DNA from: Actinomadura luteofluorescens
GTDB taxonomy: Bacteria > Actinomycetota > Actinomycetes > Streptosporangiales > Streptosporangiaceae
Direction of reading: 5' to 3'
Length of the DNA stretch: 64,000 bases
NCBI RefSeq assembly: GCF_013409365.1
Contig: NZ_JACCBA010000001.1
Coordinates: forward strand, 682,001 to 746,000
Made by a program: the position numbers and the translations under genes. Below, piece after piece: positions 25,785 to 34,380 of the stretch. The notes under the pieces were generated by a model. The model did no database searches. It was not told where the DNA came from and saw nothing but the letters and a program-made list of their open reading frames with translations. Position 1 is the first letter of the stretch. The number at the start of each line of letters is the position of its first letter.

Positions 25785-26482
25785 CGGCCGCGGAGTGGGG
25801 CGCCTACCTGCCGGACTTCCTGGCGGGCCTGGGCGTGTCCCTCAGACTGACCGCCGCCGCGCTCGGCGTCGGGCTGCCCGTCGGCGCCCTGCTCGGGCTG
25901 GCGACCACGGCGCGCCGGGCGCCGCTCCGATGGACGTGCGTCGCGATCGTCGAGATCGGCCGCGGCGCACCCGGGCTGATCGTGCTCTACCTAGTCTACT
26001 ACGGACTCCCGCAGCTCGACCTGACCTGGAGCAGCTTCGCCTCGGCCACCCTCGCCCTCGGGCTGAGCACCGCCGCGTACTCCGCGGAGGTCTTCCGGGC
26101 CGGGATCAACGCGGTCCCTGCCGGGCAGCGGGAGGCGAGCCGCGCGCTGGGGCTGAGCCGCGGGGCGGAACTGCGGTTCGTCGTCCTTCCGCAGGCCGTC
26201 AGGACGATCGTGCCGCCGCTGGCCGGCGTGGCGATCCTGCTCTTCCAGGGCACCTCGCTCGCGTTCGCGATCGCCGTGCCCGAACTGCTCAGCCGCGCGT
26301 ACAACGCGGCCACGATCACCTACCAGTTCACCGCGACGCTCACGGTCGCCGGCGCGATGTACGCGGCGGTCTCCCTGCTCGCCGTCGCCCTGCTCCGGCT
26401 GCCCCGTCCGGGCCGCCGGACCCGGCGGTCCTTCGCCGCGGCCGGGACCGCTCCCCATCCGACCGACGGGAGATCCTCATGA
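25781..26482 (+). CDS. amino-acid ABC transporter permease 2
   Basis: A 233-residue permease of the same family as its neighbour: VEIGRGAPGLIVLYLVYYGL (RGxP segment), FRAGINAVPAGQREASRALG and LPQAVRTIVPPLAG form the EAA loop. About five TM segments; the hydrophilic C-terminal tail (PRPGRRTRRSFAAAG) is longer than usual. ATGA overlaps join it to the permease before and the binding protein after. Confidence 0.94.
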   Translation: MTAAEWGAYLPDFLAGLGVSLRLTAAALGVGLPVGALLGLATTARRAPLRWTCVAIVEIGRGAPGLIVLYLVYYGLPQLDLTWSSFASATLALGLSTAAYSAEVFRAGINAVPAGQREASRALGLSRGAELRFVVLPQAVRTIVPPLAGVAILLFQGTSLAFAIAVPELLSRAYNAATITYQFTATLTVAGAMYAAVSLLAVALLRLPRPGRRTRRSFAAAGTAPHPTDGRSS

Positions 26483-27327
26483 CCCCGATGTCCAAGTCCC
26501 TCGCGGCGGCCGCCGGGCTGCTGCTCGCCGTGTCCGTGTCCGGGTGCGCCGGAGCCGGAGCCGATGGCGCCGGCTCGGTGCCGGCGAACTGCGAACCGGC
26601 GCACGGCGGCGTGCAGACGTTGTCGGGCAAGACCCTGTCCGTGTCGGTCTACGTCTCGCCCCCGGCCACGCTCAGCGAGAACAACACCTTCAGCGGGATC
26701 GAACCGGAGATCGTCACCGAGCTCGCGAAGGCCGAATGCCTCGCCGTGCGGATGCGGCCGGTCGCGGGCGCGGCCCTGATCGCGGGCCTGCAGGCCGGCC
26801 GGGCCGACGTCGGCATCGGCGCGATCTACCACACACCCGAGCGCGCCGAGACGCTGAAACTCAGCACTCCCCTCTACCAGGACGGGATGGCGCTGCTGTC
26901 CCCGTCCACCCTGGACGGCGACATCGGTGCCCTGCGCGGCAAGAGCGTCGGTGTCGTCCAGGGCACGTCCTGGATCGCCGACCTGCGCAAGGTGCTCGGC
27001 CCGGACGCGGTGCACGTCTACCAGGCGACGGACGGCATGATCACCGACCTGCGCAACGGCCGGGTCGACGCCGCGGTCCTGAACAGCAGCGAGGCCGGCC
27101 ACCGCGCGAAGCAGTCGCCCGGGCTGAAGGTCGCCCAGGTCAAGCCGGACCCCGGGGTCGCGGCCTCCCGGACCCGCAGCGACGTCGTGCTGGCCATCCG
27201 GCGGGACGCCACCGGACTGGCCAAGGCCTTCGACGACGACATCCGAGGTCTGCTCGCCAAGGGGACCATCGGCTCGATCCTCACCAAGTACGGCATCGAC
27301 CCCCGACTGGCCGGCGGCGCGGGCTGA
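26479..27327 (+). CDS. amino-acid ABC transporter substrate-binding lipoprotein (family 3)
   Basis: A 282-residue extracellular solute-binding protein. The signal peptide ends in lipobox VSGC with Cys23 as lipidation site. The mature part has SBP_bac_3 features: TFSGIEPEIVTELAKAECLA, GLQAGRADVGIGAIYHTPER, VGVVQGTSWIADLRKVLG and DLRNGRVDAAVLNSSEAG. It would capture an amino acid or related compound outside the membrane and deliver it to the two permeases. Last of the four transporter genes, 49 bp before the amidase gene. Confidence 0.94.
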   Translation: MTPMSKSLAAAAGLLLAVSVSGCAGAGADGAGSVPANCEPAHGGVQTLSGKTLSVSVYVSPPATLSENNTFSGIEPEIVTELAKAECLAVRMRPVAGAALIAGLQAGRADVGIGAIYHTPERAETLKLSTPLYQDGMALLSPSTLDGDIGALRGKSVGVVQGTSWIADLRKVLGPDAVHVYQATDGMITDLRNGRVDAAVLNSSEAGHRAKQSPGLKVAQVKPDPGVAASRTRSDVVLAIRRDATGLAKAFDDDIRGLLAKGTIGSILTKYGIDPRLAGGAG

Positions 27328-27376
27328 CCGCTCCCGCCCCGGCCCCCACCATGACAGCACCAAGACTGGAGGAACG

Positions 27377-28063
27377 TTGATCGAGATCCACGGGCGGCGC
27401 GTGCCGACGACCCTGGAGGAGATCGTCGACCCGGCCGTGACCTGCCTCGTCGTCATCGACATGCAGAACGACCTGTGCAGCCCGCGCGGGGTGTTCGCAC
27501 GGAACGGATCCGACGTCGGCGCCTACGAGAAGATCACGCCCGCGCTCGCCGCCCTCATCGCCTCGGCGCGCGCGGCCGGGACCCTGGTGGTCTTCGTCAA
27601 GATCACCACACGGCCCGACCACGCGATGCAGTCGCCCGCGCAGCTGTACTTCGAGTGGCGCATCCAGTCCGGATACCCCGGCTGGGAAGGGCCGGGCTTC
27701 CAGTACTGCGTGGAGGGCACGTGGGGCAACGAGGTCCTGCCCGAGCTCGACTGCAGGCCGGAGGACCTGGTCGTGGAGAAGTACCGCTCCAGCGCGTTCG
27801 CCGGCACCGCGCTGGACCTGCTGCTGCGCAGCAACGGCATCACCACGGTGGTCGCCACCGGATGCACGACCGAGGGCTGCCTCGACTCCACCGTCCGCGA
27901 CGCCGGGTTCCTGGACTACTTCACGGTCGTCCCGCGCGACTGCGTCGCCAGTGACCGCGCCGACCTGCACGCCGCGGCGATGACCATCCTCGAGGCCTAC
28001 CGCGCGGACGTCGTCGACAGCGCCGACCTGCGCGCGGTCTGGGACGGCCGGTCCCCCGCCTGA
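27377..28063 (+). CDS. isochorismatase-family cysteine hydrolase
   Basis: A 228-residue cysteine hydrolase with the family triad: Asp28 (CLVVIDMQNDLCSP), Lys135 (VVEKYRSSAFAGT) and Cys163 (ATGCTTEGCLDST). The CTTEGC context is closer to N-carbamoylsarcosine amidase and ureidoacrylate-type amidohydrolases than to true isochorismatase. The start is TTG at 27377, set by GGAGG at 27368-27372; no ATG fits. Last gene of the amino-acid operon, so it may release an amine or carboxylate from the imported substrate. A 12-bp stem terminator follows. Confidence 0.88.
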   Translation: MIEIHGRRVPTTLEEIVDPAVTCLVVIDMQNDLCSPRGVFARNGSDVGAYEKITPALAALIASARAAGTLVVFVKITTRPDHAMQSPAQLYFEWRIQSGYPGWEGPGFQYCVEGTWGNEVLPELDCRPEDLVVEKYRSSAFAGTALDLLLRSNGITTVVATGCTTEGCLDSTVRDAGFLDYFTVVPRDCVASDRADLHAAAMTILEAYRADVVDSADLRAVWDGRSPA

Positions 28064-28072
28064 CATGCGAGA

Positions 28073-28100
28073 GCCGGGCGGGCCCACCGGCCCGCCCGGC
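28073..28100. terminator. 12-bp G/C stem terminator between converging operons
   Basis: GCCGGGCGGGCC pairs perfectly with 28089-28100 around loop CACC. It lies 9 bp after the plus-strand operon and 22 bp before the end of the minus-strand operon, so it can insulate both. Confidence 0.9.
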
Positions 28101-28122
28101 CACGACGCGCGAGCCTCGGTCG

Positions 28123-28506
28123 CTACCGCCGACCGAGGCTCCGTTCGTAGGAGCGCCAGCCGCCCCAGCCGGAGATGTCGCGGTAGCGTCCGGTCTCCCC
28201 CCGCGTCGAGCGGAGCACGACGCCCAGCGCCGCCCCCGCATCGGCCAGCGCTATGACGCCGAGCTCGAACTCCGGGGGCTCCGCGGGCATGAACCGCTCC
28301 CCGATCACCTCCAGCGGGACGTCGTAGAGTTCCCCGCTGATCGTCACACCGTCGTCCGCCGGGTGGAGCCCGGCGAACTCGTCGCGCACCGAGTAGAAGC
28401 GGTACCGCGGAGCGGTCCGCGCCTCACCCAGGAACGGGTAGGGGGCGATGTTGCCGTGGAGCACGCCGCCGCGCATGGCGGCGCAGTTGACGAACAGTGC
28501 GGTCAT
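28123..28506 (-). CDS. AtzF C-terminal-like / gamma-glutamylcyclotransferase-fold protein
   Basis: A 127-residue protein: MTALFVNCAAMRGGVLHGNI, YRFYSVRDEFAGLHPADDG, SGELYDVPLEV and PPEFELGVIALADAGAALGV. The order 'NxxAMRGG...FYSxxDxxPGL...GEVYxVP' is that of the C-terminal domain of allophanate hydrolase, a gamma-glutamylcyclotransferase-like (AIG2) fold, here without the amidase domain. In AtzF this domain is reported to act on the carboxylate left after amidase action. It is the last gene of the Dpp-type operon, 54 bp after the permease gene. The substrate is unknown. Confidence 0.72.
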   Translation of the reverse strand: MTALFVNCAAMRGGVLHGNIAPYPFLGEARTAPRYRFYSVRDEFAGLHPADDGVTISGELYDVPLEVIGERFMPAEPPEFELGVIALADAGAALGVVLRSTRGETGRYRDISGWGGWRSYERSLGRR

Positions 28507-28560
28507 GCCAGAAGAACCTCCTGTGAGAAGGCGGGGCCGGGGCGGCCCCGCCGCCGCGCG

Positions 28561-29520
28561 TCACCCCAGCCGCACCCGAGGGTCGATCAGGACGTAGCCG
28601 AGGTCGACGACGATGTTCGCGACCACGACGGCGGCCGAGGCGACCAGCACGATGCCGATGATCACCGGGAGGTTCTGCTGGTTGATCGCGTCGACCGCCG
28701 TCTTGCCGAGGCCGGGCAGGCTGAACACGCTCTCGGTGATCACCACACCGCCGACGAGCTGGCCGAAGTCGATCCCGAACTGCGTCACCACCGGCGTCAC
28801 GGCCGCGCGGAACCCGTGCCGCCACACCACCCTGGACTCCTTGACGCCCTTCGCCCTGGCCGTCCTGATGAAGTCCTCGCCGAGCGTGTCCAGCATCGAA
28901 CCGCGGGTCAGCCGGGCGTACGTGGCCGCCAGCACCAGCGCCAGCGTGAGCCAGGGCAGGACCAGGTGATCGAGCCAGGGCACCACGCCCGCCGAGAGCG
29001 GAGCGTAGCCGCCCGCGGGGAACCAGCTCAGCCCCGCGAGCGAGAGCTTGAAGAACAGCAGGTAGAGCAGCGCCAGGCCGATGAGGAACGTCGGCATCGA
29101 GTGGAAGAACAGCGCCCCCGTGGTGAGCACCCGGTCGAGCGGCGACCGGGGCCGCACGCTGGACGCGACTCCGGCCGAGACGCCGATCAGCAGCCACAGG
29201 ACGGCGGCCCCCACGGCCAGCGAGAGGGTGACCGGCAGCGCCTCCGCGATGATCGAGGTCACCTGGACGCCGTGGTAGTAGTCGAACCCGAGATCGCCGT
29301 GCAGCAGCTTGCCGAGGAAGGCGAGGTACTGCTCCGCCATCGGCCGGTCGAGTCCGAGCCGGGCGTTGATGAGCGCGAGCGTCTCCGGTGACGCCTGCGG
29401 GCCGGCCAGGGTCCGCGCGACGTTGTTGGGCGAGACGAAGAACAGCGCGAAGACCGCGGTGACGATCAGCCAGAGGACGAGGACGCCCAACGCCAGGCGC
29501 CGGAGGACGAATCGGATCAT
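28561..29520 (-). CDS. peptide/nickel-type ABC transporter permease (DppB-like)
   Basis: A 319-residue permease. The N-terminus MIRFVLRRLALGVLVLWLIV, the periplasmic loop with NNVARTLAGPQASPETLALI, and the EAA loop (FIRTARAKGVKESRVVWRHG, FRAAVTPVVTQ) are those of DppB/OppB. Six TM segments are expected. It forms the channel with the DppC-like protein encoded 7 bp upstream in the same operon, importing oligopeptides or similar compounds bound by the family 5 binding protein. Confidence 0.95.
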   Translation of the reverse strand: MIRFVLRRLALGVLVLWLIVTAVFALFFVSPNNVARTLAGPQASPETLALINARLGLDRPMAEQYLAFLGKLLHGDLGFDYYHGVQVTSIIAEALPVTLSLAVGAAVLWLLIGVSAGVASSVRPRSPLDRVLTTGALFFHSMPTFLIGLALLYLLFFKLSLAGLSWFPAGGYAPLSAGVVPWLDHLVLPWLTLALVLAATYARLTRGSMLDTLGEDFIRTARAKGVKESRVVWRHGFRAAVTPVVTQFGIDFGQLVGGVVITESVFSLPGLGKTAVDAINQQNLPVIIGIVLVASAAVVVANIVVDLGYVLIDPRVRLG

Positions 29521-29527
29521 CGGCGGC

Positions 29528-30466
29528 TCAGCCCTTCCTGAGCCCCGCGCGCGGGTCGAACGCGTCGCGCACCCCGTCGCCGAGCAGGTTGAAAGCCACG
29601 GTCGTGACCAGCAGGGCCGCGCCGGGGAACACGATGTACCACCAGGCCGTGGTGTAGTGCTTCTGGCCGGCGCTGATCATGCCGCCCCAGTCCGCGGTGG
29701 GCGGCGGGAGGCCGAGACCGAGGTAGGACAGCGACGCCTGCGCCACGATCGCCACCGGCATCAGCAGGGTCGCGTACACGACGATCGGGGCGAGGACGTT
29801 CGGCAGGATCTCCACGAACATGATCCGGACGCTGCGCGCACCGAGCGATCTCGCCGCCTCGACGAACTCCCGCTCCCGCAGCGACAGCACCTGGCCGCGG
29901 ACGATCCGCGCGATGGCCGCCCAGCTGAACGAGCCGATCACGGTGATCGACACTCCCAGGCCCGACCCGCTGACGGAGACCAGGGCGATGGCGACGAGGA
30001 TGAAGGGAACGGACAGGACGACGTCGACGAACCGGGCGAGCAACGTGTCGGTGACGCCACCGAGAAAGCCCGCGGCGAGCCCGACGACCACTCCGATCGC
30101 GACCGCCAGCGCCGTGGCCGCCACCCCGACGAGCAGCGAGACCCGCGCCCCGTACGCGATCCGCACGAAGATGTCGCGCCCGAGGTCGTCGGTGCCGAAC
30201 CAGAACCGGCCGCTCGGCCCGACGGGGAGTCCTTCGGGACTCAGCGCGTCCGGTGTCCGGTACTGCGTGTTCGGCGGATGCCCGGTGATGACCGCCGCGA
30301 GCGGCGCCAGCAGCGCCATCGCGATGACCAGCACGATCAGGCCCAGCGAGATCATGGCCGCGCGGTCCCTGCGCAGCCTGGCCCACCCGAGCGACCACGG
30401 GCTGCGTCCGACGATGGCCGGGGCGGCCGCCTCGGCTCCCCGGTCCACGTCCGTTCCGGCGCTCAT
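29528..30466 (-). CDS. peptide/nickel-type ABC transporter permease (DppC-like)
   Basis: A 312-residue permease. The N-terminal OppC_N-type helix is [20 protein letters not shown]; then [10 protein letters not shown] and [20 protein letters not shown], the hallmark of DppC/OppC, and the EAA loop [23 protein letters not shown] 30466 overlaps the stop of the upstream ATPase gene (ATGA). The start further upstream lies inside that ATPase gene and is rejected. Confidence 0.95.
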   Translation of the reverse strand: MSAGTDVDRGAEAAAPAIVGRSPWSLGWARLRRDRAAMISLGLIVLVIAMALLAPLAAVITGHPPNTQYRTPDALSPEGLPVGPSGRFWFGTDDLGRDIFVRIAYGARVSLLVGVAATALAVAIGVVVGLAAGFLGGVTDTLLARFVDVVLSVPFILVAIALVSVSGSGLGVSITVIGSFSWAAIARIVRGQVLSLREREFVEAARSLGARSVRIMFVEILPNVLAPIVVYATLLMPVAIVAQASLSYLGLGLPPPTADWGGMISAGQKHYTTAWWYIVFPGAALLVTTVAFNLLGDGVRDAFDPRAGLRKG

Positions 30467-31509
30467 CGGCCGCCTCCCGTGACCGTGGCCGGTGACACCG
30501 TCGCGTCGACGTCCAGGGGGTACCGGCACGCGACGCGGTGGCCGGGCGGGCCGGCGTCCTGCGGTCGCGGCTCGACCGTCGCGCAGTCCTCGCGCGCGGA
30601 CGGGCACCGCGGATGGAACCGGCAGCCCGCGGGCGGGGACGCGGGCGACGGCAGGTCCCCGGTCAGGGTGACCCGCTCGCGCCGGTCGGCGACGTCCGGG
30701 TCGGCCATGGGAATGGCCGACACCAGGGCCCGCGTGTACGGATGGCGGCCGGCCGTGAAGCACGACTCGGCGGGCGCCGACTCCACGATCCGCCCCAGGT
30801 ACATCACCGCCACCCGATCGCTGACATGGCGCACCACCGACAGGTCGTGGGAGATGAACAGGTAGGTGAGGCCGAACTCCTCCTGGAGATCGACGAGAAG
30901 GTTGAGGACCTGCGCCTGCACGGACACGTCCAGCGCGGAGACCGGTTCGTCGCAGACGATCAGCCGGGGGCGCAGCGCCAGCGCCCTGGCGATCCCGATG
31001 CGCTGCCGCTGCCCGCCGGAGAAGTCCGCGGGGAAGCGGTTGTAGTGCTCCGGGTTGAGGCCCACCCGGTCCATCAGGTCCTGGACCCTGCTCCGGCGCT
31101 GCCGGCGGGTGCCGATGCCGTGGACGGCGAACGGGTCACCGATGATCGCTCCGACCCGGCGCCGCGGGTTCAGCGAGCTGTACGGATCCTGGAAGATCAC
31201 CTGGATGTCGCGCCGGAGCGCCCGGTTCCGGCGGAGGCCGAGCTGCGCGACGTCGCGCCCGTCGAACTCCACGCGGCCCCCGTCCAGCGCGTGGAGTCCC
31301 GCGATGCAGCGGGCGAGCGTGGACTTGCCGCAGCCGCTCTCCCCCACCAGCCCGACCGTCTCCCCTCGGTGGACGTCCAGGTCCACCCCGTCCACGGCGC
31401 GGAGCTCCCGGCCGCCGCCGCGTCCGCCCGCCCCGCCCGTCCCGAGGCGGAAGGTCTTGCGCACACCGGTGCAGCGCAGCAGCGGGCCATCGTCATGGGC
31501 ATCAACCAT
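30463..31509 (-). CDS. ABC transporter ATP-binding protein (DppF/OppF-like)
   Basis: A 348-residue ATPase: [17 protein letters not shown] (Walker A), [17 protein letters not shown] (Q-loop, family hallmark), [15 protein letters not shown] (signature), [17 protein letters not shown] (Walker B), and the oligopeptide-family C-terminal zinc-type cysteine region [22 protein letters not shown] 31509 (MVDAHDDGP) overlaps the end of the DppD-like gene by 8 bp. It works as a heterodimer with DppD. Confidence 0.95.
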   Translation of the reverse strand: MVDAHDDGPLLRCTGVRKTFRLGTGGAGGRGGGRELRAVDGVDLDVHRGETVGLVGESGCGKSTLARCIAGLHALDGGRVEFDGRDVAQLGLRRNRALRRDIQVIFQDPYSSLNPRRRVGAIIGDPFAVHGIGTRRQRRSRVQDLMDRVGLNPEHYNRFPADFSGGQRQRIGIARALALRPRLIVCDEPVSALDVSVQAQVLNLLVDLQEEFGLTYLFISHDLSVVRHVSDRVAVMYLGRIVESAPAESCFTAGRHPYTRALVSAIPMADPDVADRRERVTLTGDLPSPASPPAGCRFHPRCPSAREDCATVEPRPQDAGPPGHRVACRYPLDVDATVSPATVTGGGR

Positions 31510-32545
31510 CGTCGGCTCCGTTTCCGCCTTGGGGCTCTTCGCTCTCGTGCACCAGCCAGCACGCCGTGTGGTGCGACGCGTCGCCGTCCACGGGCAGCAG
31601 CGGCGGCACGGCCTGCCGGCAGCGGTCGGCGGCGGTCGGGCACCGCGGCGCGAACGAGCACCCCGCCGGGACCGCGAGGGGGCTCGGCGGGTTGCCTCTG
31701 ATCGCCGGCAGCCGGCGGCTGCCTCTGCCGCGTTCCGGCAGAGAGTCCAGCAGCGCTTCGGTGTAGGGGTGCCGGTGCCCGCGGAACAGCGTGCGCCGCG
31801 GCGCACGCTCCACGACCCTCCCCGCGTACATCACGACGACGTCGTCGGCGACCTCGGCCACGACGCCGAGATCGTGGGTGATCATGATGATCCCGGTGCC
31901 CTGCTCCTCGCACAGGCGTCGCAGCACGTCCAGCACCTGCGCCTGCACGGTGGCGTCGAGCGCCGTCGTGGGCTCGTCGACGATCAGCAGGGCGGGGTCG
32001 CGGGCCATCGCCATGGCCAGCAGCACCCGCTGGCGCATCCCGCCGGAGAACATGTGCGGGTAGTCGCGGAGCCTGCCGCCGGCGGCCGGGACGCCGACCC
32101 GTGTCAGGAGTTCCACCGCCCGGCGGCGCGCGTCCTCGCGGGACACCGACCGGTCGTGCGCGCGGATCGCCTCGACGATCTGCGCGCCGACCCGGTGGTA
32201 GGGGTGGAGGCTCGAGATGTGGTCCTGGAAGACCATCCCGATCTGCGCGCCGCGGATCGCCCGCAGCTCCCGTTCCCGCGCGCCGAGCAGCTGCGTCCCC
32301 TTGAAGACGATCGAGCCGAGGGCCGTCGCACCCCGGGTGAGCCCGGTGACCGTCTGCGTCGCGACGCTCTTGCCGGAGCCCGACTCCCCGACGATCGCGA
32401 GCGTCCGCCCTTGCTCGGCAGTGAACGAGACACCGCGTACCGCCCGCACCGTGCCGTCATCGGTGTCGAAGGAGACGTGCAGATCCTCGACCGTCAGCAG
32501 GGACGCCCCGTCGGCCGCCGCCGGACCACGGCGTTCATCCGCCAT
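31502..32545 (-). CDS. ABC transporter ATP-binding protein (DppD/OppD-like)
   Basis: A 347-residue ATPase: [17 protein letters not shown] (Walker A), [17 protein letters not shown] (Q-loop; the usual 'DPMTSLNP' is altered to DHISSLHP), [16 protein letters not shown] (signature), [17 protein letters not shown] (Walker B), and the oligopeptide C-terminal region [14 protein letters not shown]. It overlaps the preceding binding-protein gene by 11 bp. Confidence 0.95.
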   Translation of the reverse strand: MADERRGPAAADGASLLTVEDLHVSFDTDDGTVRAVRGVSFTAEQGRTLAIVGESGSGKSVATQTVTGLTRGATALGSIVFKGTQLLGARERELRAIRGAQIGMVFQDHISSLHPYHRVGAQIVEAIRAHDRSVSREDARRRAVELLTRVGVPAAGGRLRDYPHMFSGGMRQRVLLAMAMARDPALLIVDEPTTALDATVQAQVLDVLRRLCEEQGTGIIMITHDLGVVAEVADDVVVMYAGRVVERAPRRTLFRGHRHPYTEALLDSLPERGRGSRRLPAIRGNPPSPLAVPAGCSFAPRCPTAADRCRQAVPPLLPVDGDASHHTACWLVHESEEPQGGNGADDG

Positions 32546-34319
32546 GCCGGCCCTCCTCCAGCCAGACGTTCGCCGGGTCGAAGTTCGTGAGGGTCGGGAG
32601 GTAGACCGCGTTCTTCACGTGCGACGCGCGGTAGTTCGCGGTCTTGGGCTGGACGGTGGGATAGAACGCCGCGTCCCGCATGGCCTGCTGGTCGGCCTTG
32701 GCCCACAGCGCCGCCGCCTCGTCCCGGTCGACCGCGGTGGCCGCCCGCTCGATGAGCGCGTTCGTCTCCGCGCTGTCGTAGAGGCCGAAGTTGCTGCCGT
32801 CGGGCGGAAAGGAGGACCGGCCGTACAGCAGCGGTTTGAAGAACGCGAGCGCCGCGTCGCCGAACCAGCTGGCGTTCCAGCCGGCCAGGGACAGGTCCCA
32901 CACACCGCGCCGCGCGACCTCCGGGACGAACAGGTACTTCGTTCCGAAGTCGGCGTTCGGTGCCGGGATCCCCTTCACCGTCACGCCCACCGCCGCCAGG
33001 TCCTGCTGGATCGTCTGGAACGCCTTCGAGTCGCCCTCGGACGCGTTGCGGTACAGCAGCTTGAGCGTCAGCCCGCCGCCGTGCCCGGCGGACGCGAGGA
33101 GCTGCCGCGCCCGGGCGGGATCGTGCGGATAGGGATCGAACTGCGTGGAACCGAGCACGTTGGACGGCAGGACGTGCGACAGCGGCCGGTTCAGGTTCGG
33201 CCCGCCGAGGACCTGCACGATGTGGTTCCGGTTGATCGCGTACGACAGCGCCTGGCGGACCTCCGGCCTGGCCATCGCCCCGCCGTTGCTCGGCGACGCG
33301 TGGTTGTAGATCACTCTCGTGTTGGTCGACGAGGTCTCGCCGAGGTTCAGGTTGGGGTCGCGCCGGGCGACGAGCGCGGGGACCTGCGAGGGCGGCACCC
33401 GGACGTCGAACTCCATGTCGGCCGCGGCGGTGCCGGCCTCCAGTTGCTGCTGCACCGATTCCTGGTTGACCGTCTCGTTGATGACGACGCGGTCGACGTA
33501 CGCCTTGCGGATCGGGTCGCTCGACGGGTCCCAGGCCGGGTTGCGGACGTACTCGATGGACTTGCCGGGCGCATAGGACCGGACCTGGTACGGACCGTTC
33601 GACACGGTGTGCTGGGCGAGATCCGCACTGCCCGGAAGGTAGCGGTCGAGCTCCTTGGGGGCGGGAGCGAACGCCGGCATCGTCAGGACGCCGACGAAGT
33701 AGGTCGCGGGCGAGGTCAGCGAGAAGACCACCGTCCGGTCGTCCTTCGCCGTCAGACCGGCGACCGGCGTTTCCTCCAGGTACCGGGCGACCGCCTCCGG
33801 TTTCGGGCTGACCTTCGCGAAGCCCTCGCAGAACTTCGCGAAACCCTCGATCAGCTTCAGGAAGACGGGCGTGCCTCCGGAAGGCGCGGCCGGGTTGCAC
33901 GTCCGTTTCACTCCGCGCACGACGTCCGCCGCCGTGACCGGCCGCGGCGGGCTGGTGTTCCACCGTCCGCCGTCCCGCAGGGTGATCGTGTAGGTGCGGC
34001 CGTCCTTGCTGACACCCCCGTTGCCGGCGGTCGGCACCTCGGTCGCCAGGTCGGGGACCGGCGTCGTCGCCTGGTCCTTGCGCGCCGGATAGCCGAACAG
34101 CCTGCGGCTCCACAGCCGCAGGTTCATTTCCGCGTTCGTGTAGTAGCTGATGTTGGGATCCATGTAGTCGACGTCGCCGGCGCCGAGGAGGTTGAGCGTT
34201 CCGCCCTTCACCGGCGGCCGCTCGTCCGCGCCGGTCGTGCCGGCCCCCTCGCACGCCGTCAGCGCCAGAGCGAACACGCAGCACACCGCCGCAGCCGATC
34301 GACTCTGCCTTGTGAACAT
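32535..34319 (-). CDS. ABC transporter substrate-binding lipoprotein (family 5, DppA-like)
   Basis: A 594-residue family 5 extracellular solute-binding protein. The signal peptide has lipobox LTAC with Cys23. The mature part includes VKGGTLNLLGAGDVDYMDPN, YTITLRDGGRWNTSPPRPVT (typical 'L..G..W..G.PVTA.DV' motif), ARPEVRQALSYAINRNHIVQ and DPARARQLLASAGHGG. It binds peptides or another mid-sized ligand for the Dpp-type importer. The next gene upstream, an S9 peptidase, ends 61 bp before it. Confidence 0.94.
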   Translation of the reverse strand: MFTRQSRSAAAVCCVFALALTACEGAGTTGADERPPVKGGTLNLLGAGDVDYMDPNISYYTNAEMNLRLWSRRLFGYPARKDQATTPVPDLATEVPTAGNGGVSKDGRTYTITLRDGGRWNTSPPRPVTAADVVRGVKRTCNPAAPSGGTPVFLKLIEGFAKFCEGFAKVSPKPEAVARYLEETPVAGLTAKDDRTVVFSLTSPATYFVGVLTMPAFAPAPKELDRYLPGSADLAQHTVSNGPYQVRSYAPGKSIEYVRNPAWDPSSDPIRKAYVDRVVINETVNQESVQQQLEAGTAAADMEFDVRVPPSQVPALVARRDPNLNLGETSSTNTRVIYNHASPSNGGAMARPEVRQALSYAINRNHIVQVLGGPNLNRPLSHVLPSNVLGSTQFDPYPHDPARARQLLASAGHGGGLTLKLLYRNASEGDSKAFQTIQQDLAAVGVTVKGIPAPNADFGTKYLFVPEVARRGVWDLSLAGWNASWFGDAALAFFKPLLYGRSSFPPDGSNFGLYDSAETNALIERAATAVDRDEAAALWAKADQQAMRDAAFYPTVQPKTANYRASHVKNAVYLPTLTNFDPANVWLEEGRHGG

Positions 34320-34380
34320 GGCCTCTCCTTCGGGATGGTGAGCCGGGGCTCGCCGACCGGTGGAACGTTCCGAGCGGTGG

